Notes: generated from the sequence alone by a model not told the origin. A DNA stretch of 32,950 nt from Planctomycetota bacterium (GCA_003671275.1 QWPB01000075.1:1-32950), one strand, 5' to 3'. Shown: positions 19,560-27,784, counted from the first letter of the stretch. Program-made: numbers and translations.

Positions 19560-19913
19560 CGTTGCGTTATCCTCCGGACAGGGCAGCGAGACGACAGATT
19601 CTCTCGGCGAGGCCGCCGGACAGCAAGATGAGAACTCCCGATCCCAACGTCCCCCGCCTGAGCTTCTCTGTTCCCAAGTGAGAGAGGCCGAAGAATGTTC
19701 GCATGCTAATTTTTTCGTGACGCAATTCGAAGACTGACAGGAGTTTGTGACGCATGTACAGTACGTCGACCGAAAAAGTTCTTGAAATCACTACATTCCA
19801 TCGTAGAACTATCCCGTACGGCTCAAGTCTGGGCTTGCGTTCGAGCGGAGTGGCGAGTGGATCCCCTCCGATAGACATCGGCCACTCGCTGTGGCCTTCA
19901 GGGAGGATGAATC
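19560..19913. other. Divergent promoter region between TPR-like gene and csrA
   Basis: No gene found. An 8-bp direct repeat GTGACGCA occurs at 19717-19724 and 19747-19754, 30 bp apart (about three helical turns), which could be paired binding sites. A possible csrA promoter lies at 19782-19809. Confidence 0.5.
19782..19809 (+). promoter_or_regulatory. Possible sigma70-type promoter for csrA
   Basis: TTGAAA (19782-19787), a 16-nt spacer, then TAGAAC (19804-19809), about 105 nt before the csrA start. The match is moderate only. Confidence 0.3.
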
Positions 19914-20138
19914 ATGTTGGTGCTGACTCGTAAGCTGGGTGAATCGCTGGTGATTGATGGTGAAATCACCATCAAGGTTTCGCAGATTCACGGCAACCGG
20001 GTGAAATTGTGCGTGGATGCGCCTCGCTCCCACCGAGTGGCCCGGGCCGAGATCCGAGCGGAAGAGCAGCCCGTTCTGGCCGCTCGTCCTCCGCGAAGTG
20101 AACCCTCGGTCAAACCGGCTCCGGCGAATGCAAAGTAA
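19914..20138 (+). CDS. csrA: CsrA carbon-storage/translation regulator, copy 1
   Basis: 74 residues. MLVLTRKLGESLVI is the diagnostic CsrA start, followed by GEITIKVSQIHGNRVKLCVDAP and VARAEI, where the Arg corresponds to the key RNA-binding Arg44 of E. coli CsrA. CsrA dimers bind GGA motifs in mRNA leaders and block or stabilise them. The core is about 50 residues; the extra 20 are basic and Pro/Ala-rich. The leader itself contains GGGAGGA immediately before the ATG, so autorepression is plausible. A second, different csrA lies at 30072. The gene converges on an HU-like gene and a shared hairpin follows at 20188. Confidence 0.95.
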   Translation: MLVLTRKLGESLVIDGEITIKVSQIHGNRVKLCVDAPRSHRVARAEIRAEEQPVLAARPPRSEPSVKPAPANAK

Positions 20139-20181
20139 CGGGGCAGGGCATCCCCGAGAGTTATCCGCGAATCTCAGGTAT

Positions 20182-20211
20182 AAAAAAACTCCCCGGACAT
20201 GTCCGGGGAGT
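20182..20211 (-). terminator. Intrinsic terminator of the HU-like gene (shared with csrA)
   Basis: A perfect 24-bp palindrome (20188-20211; arms ACTCCCCGGACA and TGTCCGGGGAGT) is flanked by an A-run on its left, which on the minus strand becomes TTTTTTT directly after the stem. It is therefore a strong terminator for the HU-like gene. For csrA on the plus strand the same hairpin lacks a T-run. Confidence 0.9.
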
Positions 20212-20256
20212 CGGTGATCGGTATCCCGTTCGGGAGCGTAGGCTCCTGACAGGGAA

Positions 20257-20583
20257 CTAGATCATTTCTTTGAGCTTCTTGAGAGCACGGACCTTGACCA
20301 CCTTGCGAGCGGGCTTGGCCTTGATGGTGATCTTTTCACCAGTCCGAGGATTGATCCCTTCCTTGGCCGGAGTTGCCTTCTTGGTCTGAACCTGGATCTT
20401 GATCAGGCCGGGCAGGGCGAACACGCCTGGGCCCTTCTTGCCCAAGCTGGTCCCGATCAGCCCTTCGAGACCATCCAGAACCGCGACGATGTCCTTCTTG
20501 CCGAGGCCGGTGGACTCAGCCAACGTGCTGACCACTTCGGACTTCGACATGGGTTTCGGCTTGTCAGATGCTGCTTTGGCCAT
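20257..20583 (-). CDS. HU-family DNA-binding protein
   Basis: 108 residues. The ATG at 20583 has AAAGGAG 6 nt upstream; the longer frame would start before the predicted promoter's -10 and is rejected. A Lys-rich lead (MAKAASDKPKP) precedes an HU-like fold: MSKSEVVSTLAESTGLGKKD helices, then the DNA-contacting arm INPRTGEKITIKAKPARKVV, and a basic C-terminus. The Arg-Asn-Pro tip of classical HU arms is replaced by Ile-Asn-Pro-Arg-Thr-Gly. It is expected to bend and compact nucleoid DNA, which is of note in planctomycetes because of their condensed nucleoids. The gene stands alone with its own promoter and terminator. Confidence 0.88.
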   Translation of the reverse strand: MAKAASDKPKPMSKSEVVSTLAESTGLGKKDIVAVLDGLEGLIGTSLGKKGPGVFALPGLIKIQVQTKKATPAKEGINPRTGEKITIKAKPARKVVKVRALKKLKEMI

Positions 20584-20638
20584 AATTGCTCCTTTGTGAT
20601 GGCGCTCTCTCGCACTGCACGAGCAGTACACTACATGC

Positions 20639-20667
20639 AGTAAAACGCTAGTAAATCCACTTGTCAA
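20639..20667 (-). promoter_or_regulatory. Sigma70-type promoter of the HU-like gene
   Basis: Read on the minus strand: TTGACA (20662-20667), an exact -35, a 17-nt spacer, then TTTACT (20639-20644) as -10, about 55 nt before the ATG. ACTGC/GCAGT repeats lie just downstream (about 20614-20641) and could be an operator. Confidence 0.6.
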
Positions 20668-20791
20668 TCGGCAGATGGATCAAAAACCCTGAAAAAACAC
20701 TCGGAATTCAAAAGTTTCTGTCGAAACGGTGGTTTTTGGCTAGGTTTTTCACTGATCGGCCAGCGATGGTCCCGAAAACCGATGACATTGG

Positions 20792-22474
20792 CTAGGGTTT
20801 TTCCACGAGATCCCGTCCGCGCAACTCCCGATGAAACTTCCATCCCGGAATCAGAAAGGTCAGGGCACTGATGACCCCAAAGATTGCCAGTCCGACCGAG
20901 GGATAGAGGGCCATCGGCACCGCACAGAGAAACATCACGGCCGCCTGGACATAAAACTCACCCGAAAGCACACCAGCCTTTCCAATGAATACACTGGCAG
21001 CAAATAAGGCCAGGACGGGAGACAGGCTCAGCACGGGCAACCCCAGCAACCGTTCGATCAGAAACAGCATCGACGATGACGCCATACTGGCGGCCCACAG
21101 ATGAGCAATTTGTCTCTCGACGAATGTCACCGGTCCCGCCCGATGCCGCAACCCCCAGAACGCCAGGCCCCAGGTTCCCAGCCCGACGGTCCATAAGGCC
21201 ACATACGGCATCCGCGATCGAATATCGATCCACTGCATATAATTGGTCGTCAGACACAGAACCAGCAACACCAGCGAATGCCACATCCAGAGCAGGCCCC
21301 ATTGCCGGAGGATTCCCACATGATGAGTCGGACGAAAAGCCCGACTCAGGACATCCGCCAACCGCGAGGATCGGGCCTGGACGGGTTCGTGATTCAAGTA
21401 GGCCCGCAGGTCATCGGCGAATTCGTCCGCACTTACATACCGCAGATCAGAGGGCTTCTGCAAAGCCTTCAACAGGATCATTTCCAAGTCTGGATCGATG
21501 GCCGGATTCAGCAGACGCGGCGGCGGCGGCTCATGCTCCAGGGCCATAATGACCGCATCTGCGGGTGACGCACACAGGAAGGGCGGGCGCCCCGTCACCA
21601 TCGCAAACAGCACCGATCCCAAACTATAGATATCCGCCGCAGGTCCGATCTGCCGGGGATCACCCACAGCCTGCTCCGGAGCCATGTACCCCGGAGTGCC
21701 CAGGATGGCTCCCGTGCGAGTGGTCGCATGAGCCAGTTCGGAAGGCCCGGCCCCCCCATCCCGCTCATGAACAATTCTCGCCAGGCCGAAGTCCGAAACG
21801 TACGGATGGCCCGCCCGATCCAGCAGGATATTCGAAGGCTTCAAATCGCGATGCAGCACCCCCTGTCGATGCGCGTGTCCGATGGCCCGACACACGGGAA
21901 TCAGTATCTCACAGGCTTCCCGCGGTACAATGGGACTCCGGGACAGCCGCTCCGCCAATGTTTCTCCCTCGACCAGTTGCATACTGAAATACGGCAGGCC
22001 CCCCTGCTCTCCCACTTCATAGAATGACACAATGTGAGGATGGTTCAGCTGGGCCGCCGAGGCCGCTTCCGTTCGAAATCGGCGAAAATCTTCCGATGTG
22101 GAAAACAGCCCGCGGACCATCATTTTGAGGGCCACATCCCGGTTCAAGCTCCGCTGCCGGGCCCGATAGACAACTCCCATTCCGCCCCGACCAATCTCAA
22201 CGAGCTGTTCGTAATCCGCGAACCCCGGATGAGAATTCAGGAGGGGCAGGGGGGCACCATCCGGGAAATGCCCTTCATCCCGAGAGTCGGCGAACCAGGA
22301 GACCGTTCTGCCCAGGGCACTGGCCAACTGGGCGGTGCCGTACAACTCTCGCAGTTCATCCACCAGATCGGGATTCCGAGTTGCAATTTCATTCCAGTCG
22401 ATCGGAGCCCCGGGATGGACGAGCAGATCTTCGAGCTGATGATGCAATCGGGTGTCCCGTGAATCATTCGACAT
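20792..22474 (-). CDS. Membrane Ser/Thr protein kinase (Hanks type)
   Basis: 560 residues. I use the ATG at 22474 (GGGGG about 6 nt upstream), since the upstream open frame lacks family features. Residues 1-85 are a helical N-terminal part. The kinase domain spans about 89-360: IGRGGMGVVY loop (Gly95-Gly100), VALK Lys117, HRDLKPSN (Asp210), DFG (Asp228-Gly230), then GTPGYMAPEQ and DIYSLGSVL. About six hydrophobic helices follow (about 395-540), ending in a short cytoplasmic tail. All catalytic residues are present, so it should be active. It is divergent from the small membrane protein at 22716. The signal sensed is unknown. Confidence 0.93.
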   Translation of the reverse strand: MSNDSRDTRLHHQLEDLLVHPGAPIDWNEIATRNPDLVDELRELYGTAQLASALGRTVSWFADSRDEGHFPDGAPLPLLNSHPGFADYEQLVEIGRGGMGVVYRARQRSLNRDVALKMMVRGLFSTSEDFRRFRTEAASAAQLNHPHIVSFYEVGEQGGLPYFSMQLVEGETLAERLSRSPIVPREACEILIPVCRAIGHAHRQGVLHRDLKPSNILLDRAGHPYVSDFGLARIVHERDGGAGPSELAHATTRTGAILGTPGYMAPEQAVGDPRQIGPAADIYSLGSVLFAMVTGRPPFLCASPADAVIMALEHEPPPPRLLNPAIDPDLEMILLKALQKPSDLRYVSADEFADDLRAYLNHEPVQARSSRLADVLSRAFRPTHHVGILRQWGLLWMWHSLVLLVLCLTTNYMQWIDIRSRMPYVALWTVGLGTWGLAFWGLRHRAGPVTFVERQIAHLWAASMASSSMLFLIERLLGLPVLSLSPVLALFAASVFIGKAGVLSGEFYVQAAVMFLCAVPMALYPSVGLAIFGVISALTFLIPGWKFHRELRGRDLVEKP

Positions 22475-22616
22475 TTCCGCCCCCAATCTCACCGCGTGGG
22501 GCAGGGGCCCCCACCACATCCTGGCATGGGAGTTGTAATCGGACCACCCGTCCCCCGCGAGCCGGAGTGAGTTTACGCAGAACATCCGTTGTATTTACGC
22601 ATCGTGAAGTTTCCTT

Positions 22617-22645
22617 TTGACGACCGGTGGACTGTGACCTAGGTT
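22617..22645 (+). promoter_or_regulatory. Possible promoter of the small membrane protein gene
   Basis: TTGACG (22617-22622), a 17-nt spacer, then TAGGTT (22640-22645). The -35 is good and the -10 weak; it ends about 70 nt before the start at 22716. Confidence 0.35.
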
Positions 22646-22715
22646 AGTAGCGTGGAGGGCCATCCACCTCAGTCAGAAGTCACAGTGCAGTCGGCACTCC
22701 CCACGAGAAGTCAAC

Positions 22716-23177
22716 ATGAGTCGCGTCAAACGCCAATCCGAACATCACCTCATCAGCGCCTCAACAATCCTGATCCTGAGTGGATTTCTGATCGGCCTGA
22801 CGGTGGGTAAGGCGGTCGCGGAAGACATCTCGCCATACATTCTGTCCTGCGGGCTGGCGGGCTTTCTCGCCTTTATCGTGCTCGATCACATTGGAGCACA
22901 ACGCGACGAACAGGAAGACCAGGAAGAGCAGGGCCAGGTCCACAGCCGACTGGACCGCCATGTCATGTCACTTAGCGGCATCGGATTTGTTCTGCCTCCT
23001 GCGGACGATGATGACGAACCCATCGCAGCCACCGTCAAGTCGGCATCCACAGCTGATCTGAAAATCCTCGACGATCTGTACGACGAACTGAGCAAGAGCG
23101 GAGTCGATGACCTGCCACTGGAATCCGCGACCACCGCTTCCACCACAGCGAAAGAAAGCTCCGCCAGCCCGGCTTGA
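22716..23177 (+). CDS. Hypothetical two-helix membrane protein with acidic tail
   Basis: 153 residues; GAGAAG precedes the ATG at 22716. Two membrane helices are predicted at about 15-35 and 38-61, followed by a highly charged linker (DEQEDQEEQGQ) and an acidic, Asp/Ser/Thr-rich tail with a helix around DLKILDDLYDELSKSG. No known domain is recognised. It is followed by an excellent terminator (23219-23250), so it is a single-gene unit. It is divergent from the membrane kinase. A kinase-partner role would be speculation, though the Ser/Thr-rich tail could be a phosphorylation target. Confidence 0.7.
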   Translation: MSRVKRQSEHHLISASTILILSGFLIGLTVGKAVAEDISPYILSCGLAGFLAFIVLDHIGAQRDEQEDQEEQGQVHSRLDRHVMSLSGIGFVLPPADDDDEPIAATVKSASTADLKILDDLYDELSKSGVDDLPLESATTASTTAKESSASPA

Positions 23178-23218
23178 CCGGAGTCGGCTTTACGACCGAC
23201 ACTGCGGATGATCTCATA

Positions 23219-23250
23219 CAAACGCTGGCGACATCGCCAGCGTTTGTTTT
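23219..23250 (+). terminator. Rho-independent terminator after the membrane protein gene
   Basis: A 12-bp perfect stem (CAAACGCTGGCG / CGCCAGCGTTTG) with ACAT loop, followed by TTTTT. It lies only 30 nt before the foldase gene, so that gene must have a promoter that overlaps or follows the hairpin, or be read through it. Confidence 0.9.
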
Positions 23251-23279
23251 TGGGTCAGTGACTCACACGGAGAGTGGCC

Positions 23280-24188
23280 ATGCGGGGATGGATTCCAAGG
23301 ATGTGCTGTTGTGTCTGGCTTCTGGTCGGATGCGGAACCGTTCTACCGGCGGAAGAGCGATCACCGATCGTAGCCCGGGTGAACGGTCACCCCGTCACAC
23401 AACGGGAAGTCGATCTGGAGTTGCTCACCTCCATTGGATCTCGCCCGCCAACCCCTTCCGATCAAACCGCCGCGCGGGAGCGAGTGATCGATCGCCGACT
23501 GGTCAACGAGACCCTGGGGACATCCACAACCAATGTCCTGGCCGAAGATGTCGAGAATCTACTGCAAGCCACCCGGACGGCCGTGGAGAGTGGGGAAGAC
23601 ACACTGGACGCCGTCCTGAAACGATTGAATCTGTCAGAAGACGATCTGCGGGCGGCCTTCCGCATGCAACTGGCCTGGCAAGCTCATGTCCGCCGATCGC
23701 TCTCCGATTCCCAGCTGCGGATGTATTTTGAATCGCACCGTTCCCGTTTCGATGGAACGCAGGTCCGCATCCGACAGCTCGTCCGCACTTTGAAGCCGGA
23801 TGCCGACAAATCCCAATGGACGACCGCCGAGTCCCAACTGGCGGATATCCGTAAACAACTCGTGGCCGGTGACCTGAAGTTTGAATCCGCCGCTCGCGAA
23901 TTCTCCCAAAGCCCAACGGCAGCGAACGGGGGAGATGTGGGGTTTGTAAAACCGCGAGGCCAGCTTCCTTCGGCGGTGAGCGAGGCGGCGTTTCAGCTGC
24001 AGGTGGGGGAACTGAGTCCACCGATTCGCTCCACGGTAGGCGTTCACCTGATTGAGGTCACCGAGATCCGCGCTGGCGAGTTAAGCCTGGAAGACGCCCG
24101 GCCCGATCTAATGCGTGAACTGGGCAACAAACTGTGGGTATCCACCGTCCGAACGCTGCGTGCCAAAGCCAAGATTGTTGGCCCCTGA
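23280..24188 (+). CDS. Parvulin-type peptidyl-prolyl isomerase (SurA/PrsA-like), probable lipoprotein
   Basis: 302 residues from the ATG at 23280 (GGAG 7 nt upstream; an in-frame GTG at 23274 is less well placed). The N-terminus has a lipobox, LVGC (Cys18), in a hydrophobic signal with a Cys cluster (MCCC), so membrane anchoring like PrsA is plausible. Residues about 33-150 form a SurA-type helical chaperone region beginning VARVNGHPVTQREVD. Residues about 158-262 are a parvulin rotamase domain: VRIRQLV, then FAxxAREFSQSPTAANGGD-like (here FESAAREFSQSPTAANGGD), VGFVKPRGQLP, and VGVHLIEVTEI. It should catalyse proline isomerisation and help fold exported or outer-membrane proteins. The next 700 bp carry no gene. 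Confidence 0.88.
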   Translation: MRGWIPRMCCCVWLLVGCGTVLPAEERSPIVARVNGHPVTQREVDLELLTSIGSRPPTPSDQTAARERVIDRRLVNETLGTSTTNVLAEDVENLLQATRTAVESGEDTLDAVLKRLNLSEDDLRAAFRMQLAWQAHVRRSLSDSQLRMYFESHRSRFDGTQVRIRQLVRTLKPDADKSQWTTAESQLADIRKQLVAGDLKFESAAREFSQSPTAANGGDVGFVKPRGQLPSAVSEAAFQLQVGELSPPIRSTVGVHLIEVTEIRAGELSLEDARPDLMRELGNKLWVSTVRTLRAKAKIVGP

Positions 24189-24357
24189 CCGCCTGAGTGT
24201 CGCCCTCCGAGCACCATCGGGCGGCGGCGGCGAAAGTCGGCGTCGCCACAAGCCCGCCATTGGCACGCGGGCCGGCTCCGGGAGGAAAGCCTCATCCGCA
24301 GTGCGCGCGGGCCGTCTCAGACCCACACAGTGTTTTCCCTAGTCATTCCAGGGGTTA

Positions 24358-24385
24358 ATTGAACATAACGGACATTATCGGACGT
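24358..24385 (-). other. dif: Candidate dif site (XerC/XerD chromosome-dimer resolution)
   Basis: Read on the minus strand, the XerC-side arm is ACGTCCGATAA (24385-24375), the centre TGTCCG (24374-24369) and the XerD-side arm TTATGTTCAAT (24368-24358): exactly 11 + 6 + 11. The XerD arm matches the E. coli arm TTATGTTAAAT at 10 of 11 positions. The XerC arm's CCGATAA matches the form I recall for actinobacterial dif sites. The inner ATAA/TTAT dyad is perfect. It sits in a gene-free convergent interval, and FtsK-orienting-like octamers change strand around it. Confidence 0.7.
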
Positions 24386-24393
24386 TGGTAGTG

Positions 24394-24415
24394 TGGGTTG
24401 ATCCTCGCCAACCCA
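24394..24415. other. Small hairpin next to the dif-like site
   Basis: TGGGTTG and CAACCCA are exact complements with an 8-nt loop, beginning 9 bp after the dif-like site. The role is unknown and chance is possible. Confidence 0.3.
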
Positions 24416-24831
24416 GGGCCTGTCCGGGTATCCGCACCGCCAACCAGCGGCTCCGTTTGCCTTCCTGGCCGGCAGTCTGATGACTGACCCGAACCACTCC
24501 ATCCGGACGCCCGATGACGAACTCCGAATTCATGATCGCGAATGAACCGCACAAACCCGCCCACTGCCCCAGCGGGTTCCAACTCGAATCACTCGGCTTC
24601 CGAGGCGAGCTTCCCGGATCGACCACCCCGAACCGCACTGGACGACCATGAGTGCCGGGCATTCGCCGTTCGCAACCACTCCGATCTTGAACAACAGTGA
24701 GTCACTTCCGTGAAGGTACAACGAGTCCATCGGAAACGATCCCGCCGGGCCGCCAAACCCATTCGTCACAAGCCCACGGGGGGAGTCACTATTCAGAATT
24801 CGGGCGGTGTTATTCGGCTCGCACTCCTCGC

Positions 24832-24859
24832 GAAAACTGGACGCGAACGAGTTCCGGCA
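24832..24859 (+). repeat. Dispersed repeat, copy A
   Basis: A segment of about 28 nt containing AAAACT, ACGCGA and CGAGTTCCGGCAG matches a segment near 29505-29532 at about 25 of 28 positions. Both copies lie in gene-free stretches in the same orientation. Confidence 0.5.
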
Positions 24860-24896
24860 GATTCGCCGTACCCGAAATCTCAAATGCGACAGCGCA

Positions 24897-26366
24897 TTAG
24901 ATCACGTCAGGCAACTCATCCATCGACATCAGCGGGATGTCATCCACCGGCTGCGGCGTTGGCGGCTTGGGAGCGACGGGTACGGGAGGCTGCGGTACCG
25001 GAGTGGGAACCAACGGACGGGGAGCCACAGCCCCGGGCGGAACCATGCCGGGCATCCCCGGCATCATGCCCGGCTGTGGCATTCCGGGCATCGGGTAACC
25101 CGGCATCGCCTGTCCGGGCATCATACCGGGCATCGGCATGCCGGGCATTCCACCAGGATACATTCCGGGCATGGGCATGCCGGGAAAAACGCCGGGCGGA
25201 TATCCCATGGGCATGGCCTGCGGCATCCCCATCATCGGCTGGGGCATCATCGGCTGCGGAGCGGCAGGAGCTGCAGGCCGGGCGGGGGCGATTCCAGCTT
25301 TGCCGGACTTGTCTCCTTCCACCCGCCCCTTGGCTTCGGCCCGCTTACCGTGCAAAGCGGCCTTTGTCTTGGCGGCTTCTTCGGCAGCTTTCTTACGTTC
25401 TTCGGGCGTTCGTTCCGCATCGGACCGGCTGTCCATGCGGTGGGCCATTGAGTCAATGAACCGCTCTTCGTCGGATTTCGCCTTGTTCCGCAAATAGGTC
25501 TCGGGAGCTTCCTTGAAAACCTTGAGTGTCCGCAGCGCATTGACCACATCGTGCATTGATGCAAACCGGTCTTTCGGCTTCTTGGCGATCATCTTCATGA
25601 TGAACTGATCGAGTTCCGGCGTCAGATTCGGGTTGTAGCTCGACGGCTTATCGGGGGTATCGCGGACATGCGCCATCAGCAGATCATTGGGATTGCTCAT
25701 GATGAACGGGGCTCGCCCCACGAGCAGTTCAAAAAACATGATCCCCAGGCTGTAGATGTCCGCCGAGAACGTGAGCGGCTGACGCTGGATCAGTTCCGGG
25801 GCGAGGTACGTACGCGTCCCCTGAATCACCACGCTCGACTTGCGAGTGAGTAACGCGGAGAGCATCCCCGTCGGCTTGGCGGCCAGCGAGAAGTCGATGA
25901 TCCGCAGATCCCCGCCCTTCGTCACCAGCACGTTGTCCGGCTTGATGTCCTTGTGGACCCAGCCCTTGTCATGAATGAAGGCCAGGGCCTGCGCGCAGCC
26001 CTCCATGATTTTCTGTGCCCGAATCTGGGCGTTGGCGTGGTCATTCCGGATCATCCCCTTGAGGTTGCCCCCCCGGAAATGCTCCATGATGAAGTATGCG
26101 TGATCGCGACCAATCGCGGTCTCCATGATTCGGATGATGTTGGGGTGTTCGAGTTGCTTGGCAATATTCGCCTCATTCTTCAACTCGTTTTTCAGCTCCT
26201 TGTCCTTCATGTGCTCGGGAAGCAGGAGTTTCATCGCATACGGCTGCTGATTGGCGATATGCTTGACCTCCCAGATCTGGGAGATCCCGCCCGTTGCAAT
26301 ACAATTCACCAGTTGATACTGGTCAATCTGGTTTTGATTGGGATTCGGTTTTTCGTTCTCGGCCAT
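24897..26366 (-). CDS. Non-canonical Ser/Thr kinase (HKD/DFS) with Met-Pro-Gly-rich tail
   Basis: 489 residues from the ATG at 26366 (GAGGA about 10 nt upstream). The kinase domain spans about 16-282: the Gly loop is reduced to ATGGISQIW, the ATP Lys is Lys46 (YAMK), the catalytic loop is HKDIKPDN (Asp140) instead of HRD, and the metal motif is DFS (Asp158-Ser160) instead of DFG; GTRTYLAPEL and DIYSLGIMFFELLVG follow. Key Lys and Asp residues are present, so activity is possible. A charged helix (about 290-350) leads to an 80-residue tail (371-450) built of Met, Pro and Gly (PGMPMPGMYPG-like units), then a Pro/Val stretch and an acidic end. No transmembrane helix is seen, unlike the kinase at 20792. 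The tail function is unknown. Confidence 0.9.
   Translation of the reverse strand: MAENEKPNPNQNQIDQYQLVNCIATGGISQIWEVKHIANQQPYAMKLLLPEHMKDKELKNELKNEANIAKQLEHPNIIRIMETAIGRDHAYFIMEHFRGGNLKGMIRNDHANAQIRAQKIMEGCAQALAFIHDKGWVHKDIKPDNVLVTKGGDLRIIDFSLAAKPTGMLSALLTRKSSVVIQGTRTYLAPELIQRQPLTFSADIYSLGIMFFELLVGRAPFIMSNPNDLLMAHVRDTPDKPSSYNPNLTPELDQFIMKMIAKKPKDRFASMHDVVNALRTLKVFKEAPETYLRNKAKSDEERFIDSMAHRMDSRSDAERTPEERKKAAEEAAKTKAALHGKRAEAKGRVEGDKSGKAGIAPARPAAPAAPQPMMPQPMMGMPQAMPMGYPPGVFPGMPMPGMYPGGMPGMPMPGMMPGQAMPGYPMPGMPQPGMMPGMPGMVPPGAVAPRPLVPTPVPQPPVPVAPKPPTPQPVDDIPLMSMDELPDVI
25017..25256 (-). repeat. Low-complexity coding repeat (Met-Pro-Gly tail)
   Basis: Within the kinase gene, short imperfect units reading GGCATGCCGGG or close variants on the plus strand repeat about every 9-18 nt. 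They encode the PGM/MPG motifs. Codon choice differs little between units, so recent expansion by slippage or unequal exchange is plausible. Confidence 0.75.
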
Positions 26367-26656
26367 GATGCGACCGTCCTCACAGCGTGACAGCAGAGAC
26401 CCCTGCCCGGCCAACGCGAACAGACCGTTCACGCGGGACAGATTCTTCGAGTATATCGCCCCCGGCAAGGTGAACGCATCCCGAAAACCCGATGTTATGC
26501 CATCATCCTGAGTTTTCGTTACGTCCCGCGGGACCGGCCCCAAGGCACCGCCGCCCCTCCGAATCCCATGACGAATTCACGGGTTCTATTGATTTCGTCG
26601 CTGATGAATCAGCATTCCAATGGTCCCTCGCGGCGGATTGGCGGAATCCCGAATTT

Positions 26657-27784
26657 CTAAAAGTTGTTTCCACTGGAGGCCGCTGGACGACCGGGAGCTC
26701 CCGGCTGGGGATTCTTTCCTGTGTTTCCCGGCGCGAGGGGAGTGGCTGGTCGATTCGGGTCGCGTGGCACGATCCGGGCACCATCCACAATCAGCTCTGA
26801 CGACTTCAGTACCAGTTCATCCGTGGAAGAAAACCGACCGCTCACGAACTGAAAATCAGCCCCGATCTGCCCCAGCAGTTGCACGGGAACATCGCGGACA
26901 AACCCATCGCGAATCACCTGCACCTGGCGCCCGCCCTGCTCTGCATTCCGCAGCGCTGTGGTGGGAACTTCTGCGACGGGCTGGCGAGGGATCATTCCCG
27001 AATAGACCGTCTGGCCGGAACGCCACTGACCGGTGGGGTTTTCCAGAATGATCCGCCCGGTGGCAGGTGACGGAAACAGCTCGCGCAGGGAGTCCAAGGA
27101 AGCTGTCAGAGGCAGGATCACAGCCACTTTGGCCGAAACAACGTCTCCTTCCACCTGCAATTCAATGGCATCCCCTGGCTTCGTGGATCGGCCATCCACG
27201 GGGGCCTCAACGAAGAATTGCGTGGGATCAATGACGGTCACTAGCGGTTGCCCGGCGCGAATGTACTCACCATCGATGACATGAATGGCAACCACCTGCC
27301 CTGGGAAGGGACTCCGAATGCTGGCCTGATTGGCTTCCAGCTCCGCCAGAGCCAAGTCGGCCTCAGCCACCTGGACACGCGCTTCGGCCCCGCCCTTGCC
27401 CCCCGCGGCGAGATCGGCTTTGGCAGCCTTCAAGCTCGCCGCCGCCCGCTGCACTCGAAGCTGATCAGCCCGAGAATCCAGCCGCAACACTTCCCCTTGA
27501 GCTGGAACCGCCTGCCCCAATTGGGTGAGGACTCCGATCACCACTCCATCCACGGTCGCGGCCAGCGTGACCTGCCGAGTGGGTGCTAGATGCAGGTTGA
27601 CTTGGTACTTCAATGGATCTCGAAACAGAACCGGCGTGCGGTCGATCACCACCGGACGTCCGGCAACCAATGCGGGAGACTCCGGTTTCGCCTCGTCACC
27701 GGCCCCCCTCTGAGCCCATGCGGGACTCGTCAAAAAACAGGTCGCGACCCACCCACCCACGTACAACACAGCTCGCCATACCAT
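26657..27784 (-). CDS. HlyD/RND-type periplasmic adaptor-like protein
   Basis: 375 residues; the ATG at 27784 has AGGAG 8 nt upstream and a signal peptide (VGGWVATCFLTSPAWAQ) is evident. The order is that of a membrane-fusion protein: first barrel-like strands and a half lipoyl motif (TLAATVDGVVIGVLTQLGQAV), a short helical hairpin (about 108-152, Ala/Leu-rich), second half lipoyl motif (ASIRSPFPGQVVAIHVIDGE), then beta-barrel and membrane-proximal domains, ending in a Pro/Asn-rich tail. Adaptors link inner-membrane pumps to outer-membrane channels, yet no transporter or TolC-like gene is adjacent. The BBP7-like outer-membrane protein lies upstream on the same strand, separated by 186 nt with a hairpin. 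Confidence 0.85.
   Translation of the reverse strand: MVWRAVLYVGGWVATCFLTSPAWAQRGAGDEAKPESPALVAGRPVVIDRTPVLFRDPLKYQVNLHLAPTRQVTLAATVDGVVIGVLTQLGQAVPAQGEVLRLDSRADQLRVQRAAASLKAAKADLAAGGKGGAEARVQVAEADLALAELEANQASIRSPFPGQVVAIHVIDGEYIRAGQPLVTVIDPTQFFVEAPVDGRSTKPGDAIELQVEGDVVSAKVAVILPLTASLDSLRELFPSPATGRIILENPTGQWRSGQTVYSGMIPRQPVAEVPTTALRNAEQGGRQVQVIRDGFVRDVPVQLLGQIGADFQFVSGRFSSTDELVLKSSELIVDGARIVPRDPNRPATPLAPGNTGKNPQPGAPGRPAASSGNNF

Larger units (their letters stand above)
24189..24896. other. Gene-free convergent interval containing a dif-like site
   Basis: Genes on both sides point inward. Open frames here (such as a 117-codon minus frame at 24530-24883) lack protein-like composition, ribosome sites and signal sequences. 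The interval holds the dif-like site at 24358-24385, a small hairpin at 24394-24415 (TGGGTTG/CAACCCA), and one copy of a dispersed repeat near 24832-24859. Confidence 0.6.

Noticed and set aside
24394-24415. The hairpin beside the dif-like site as an integron attC site
   Set aside because: It lacks paired R'/R'' core sites and no integrase gene is present in the window.
24530-24883. A 117-codon minus-strand frame in the dif-like interval
   Set aside because: No ribosome site, atypical composition, and it runs through the dispersed repeat.
25017-25256. Repetitive DNA as a possible CRISPR or tandem-repeat locus
   Set aside because: The units are 9-18 nt, irregular and in frame, encoding the Met-Pro-Gly tail; there are no spacers.
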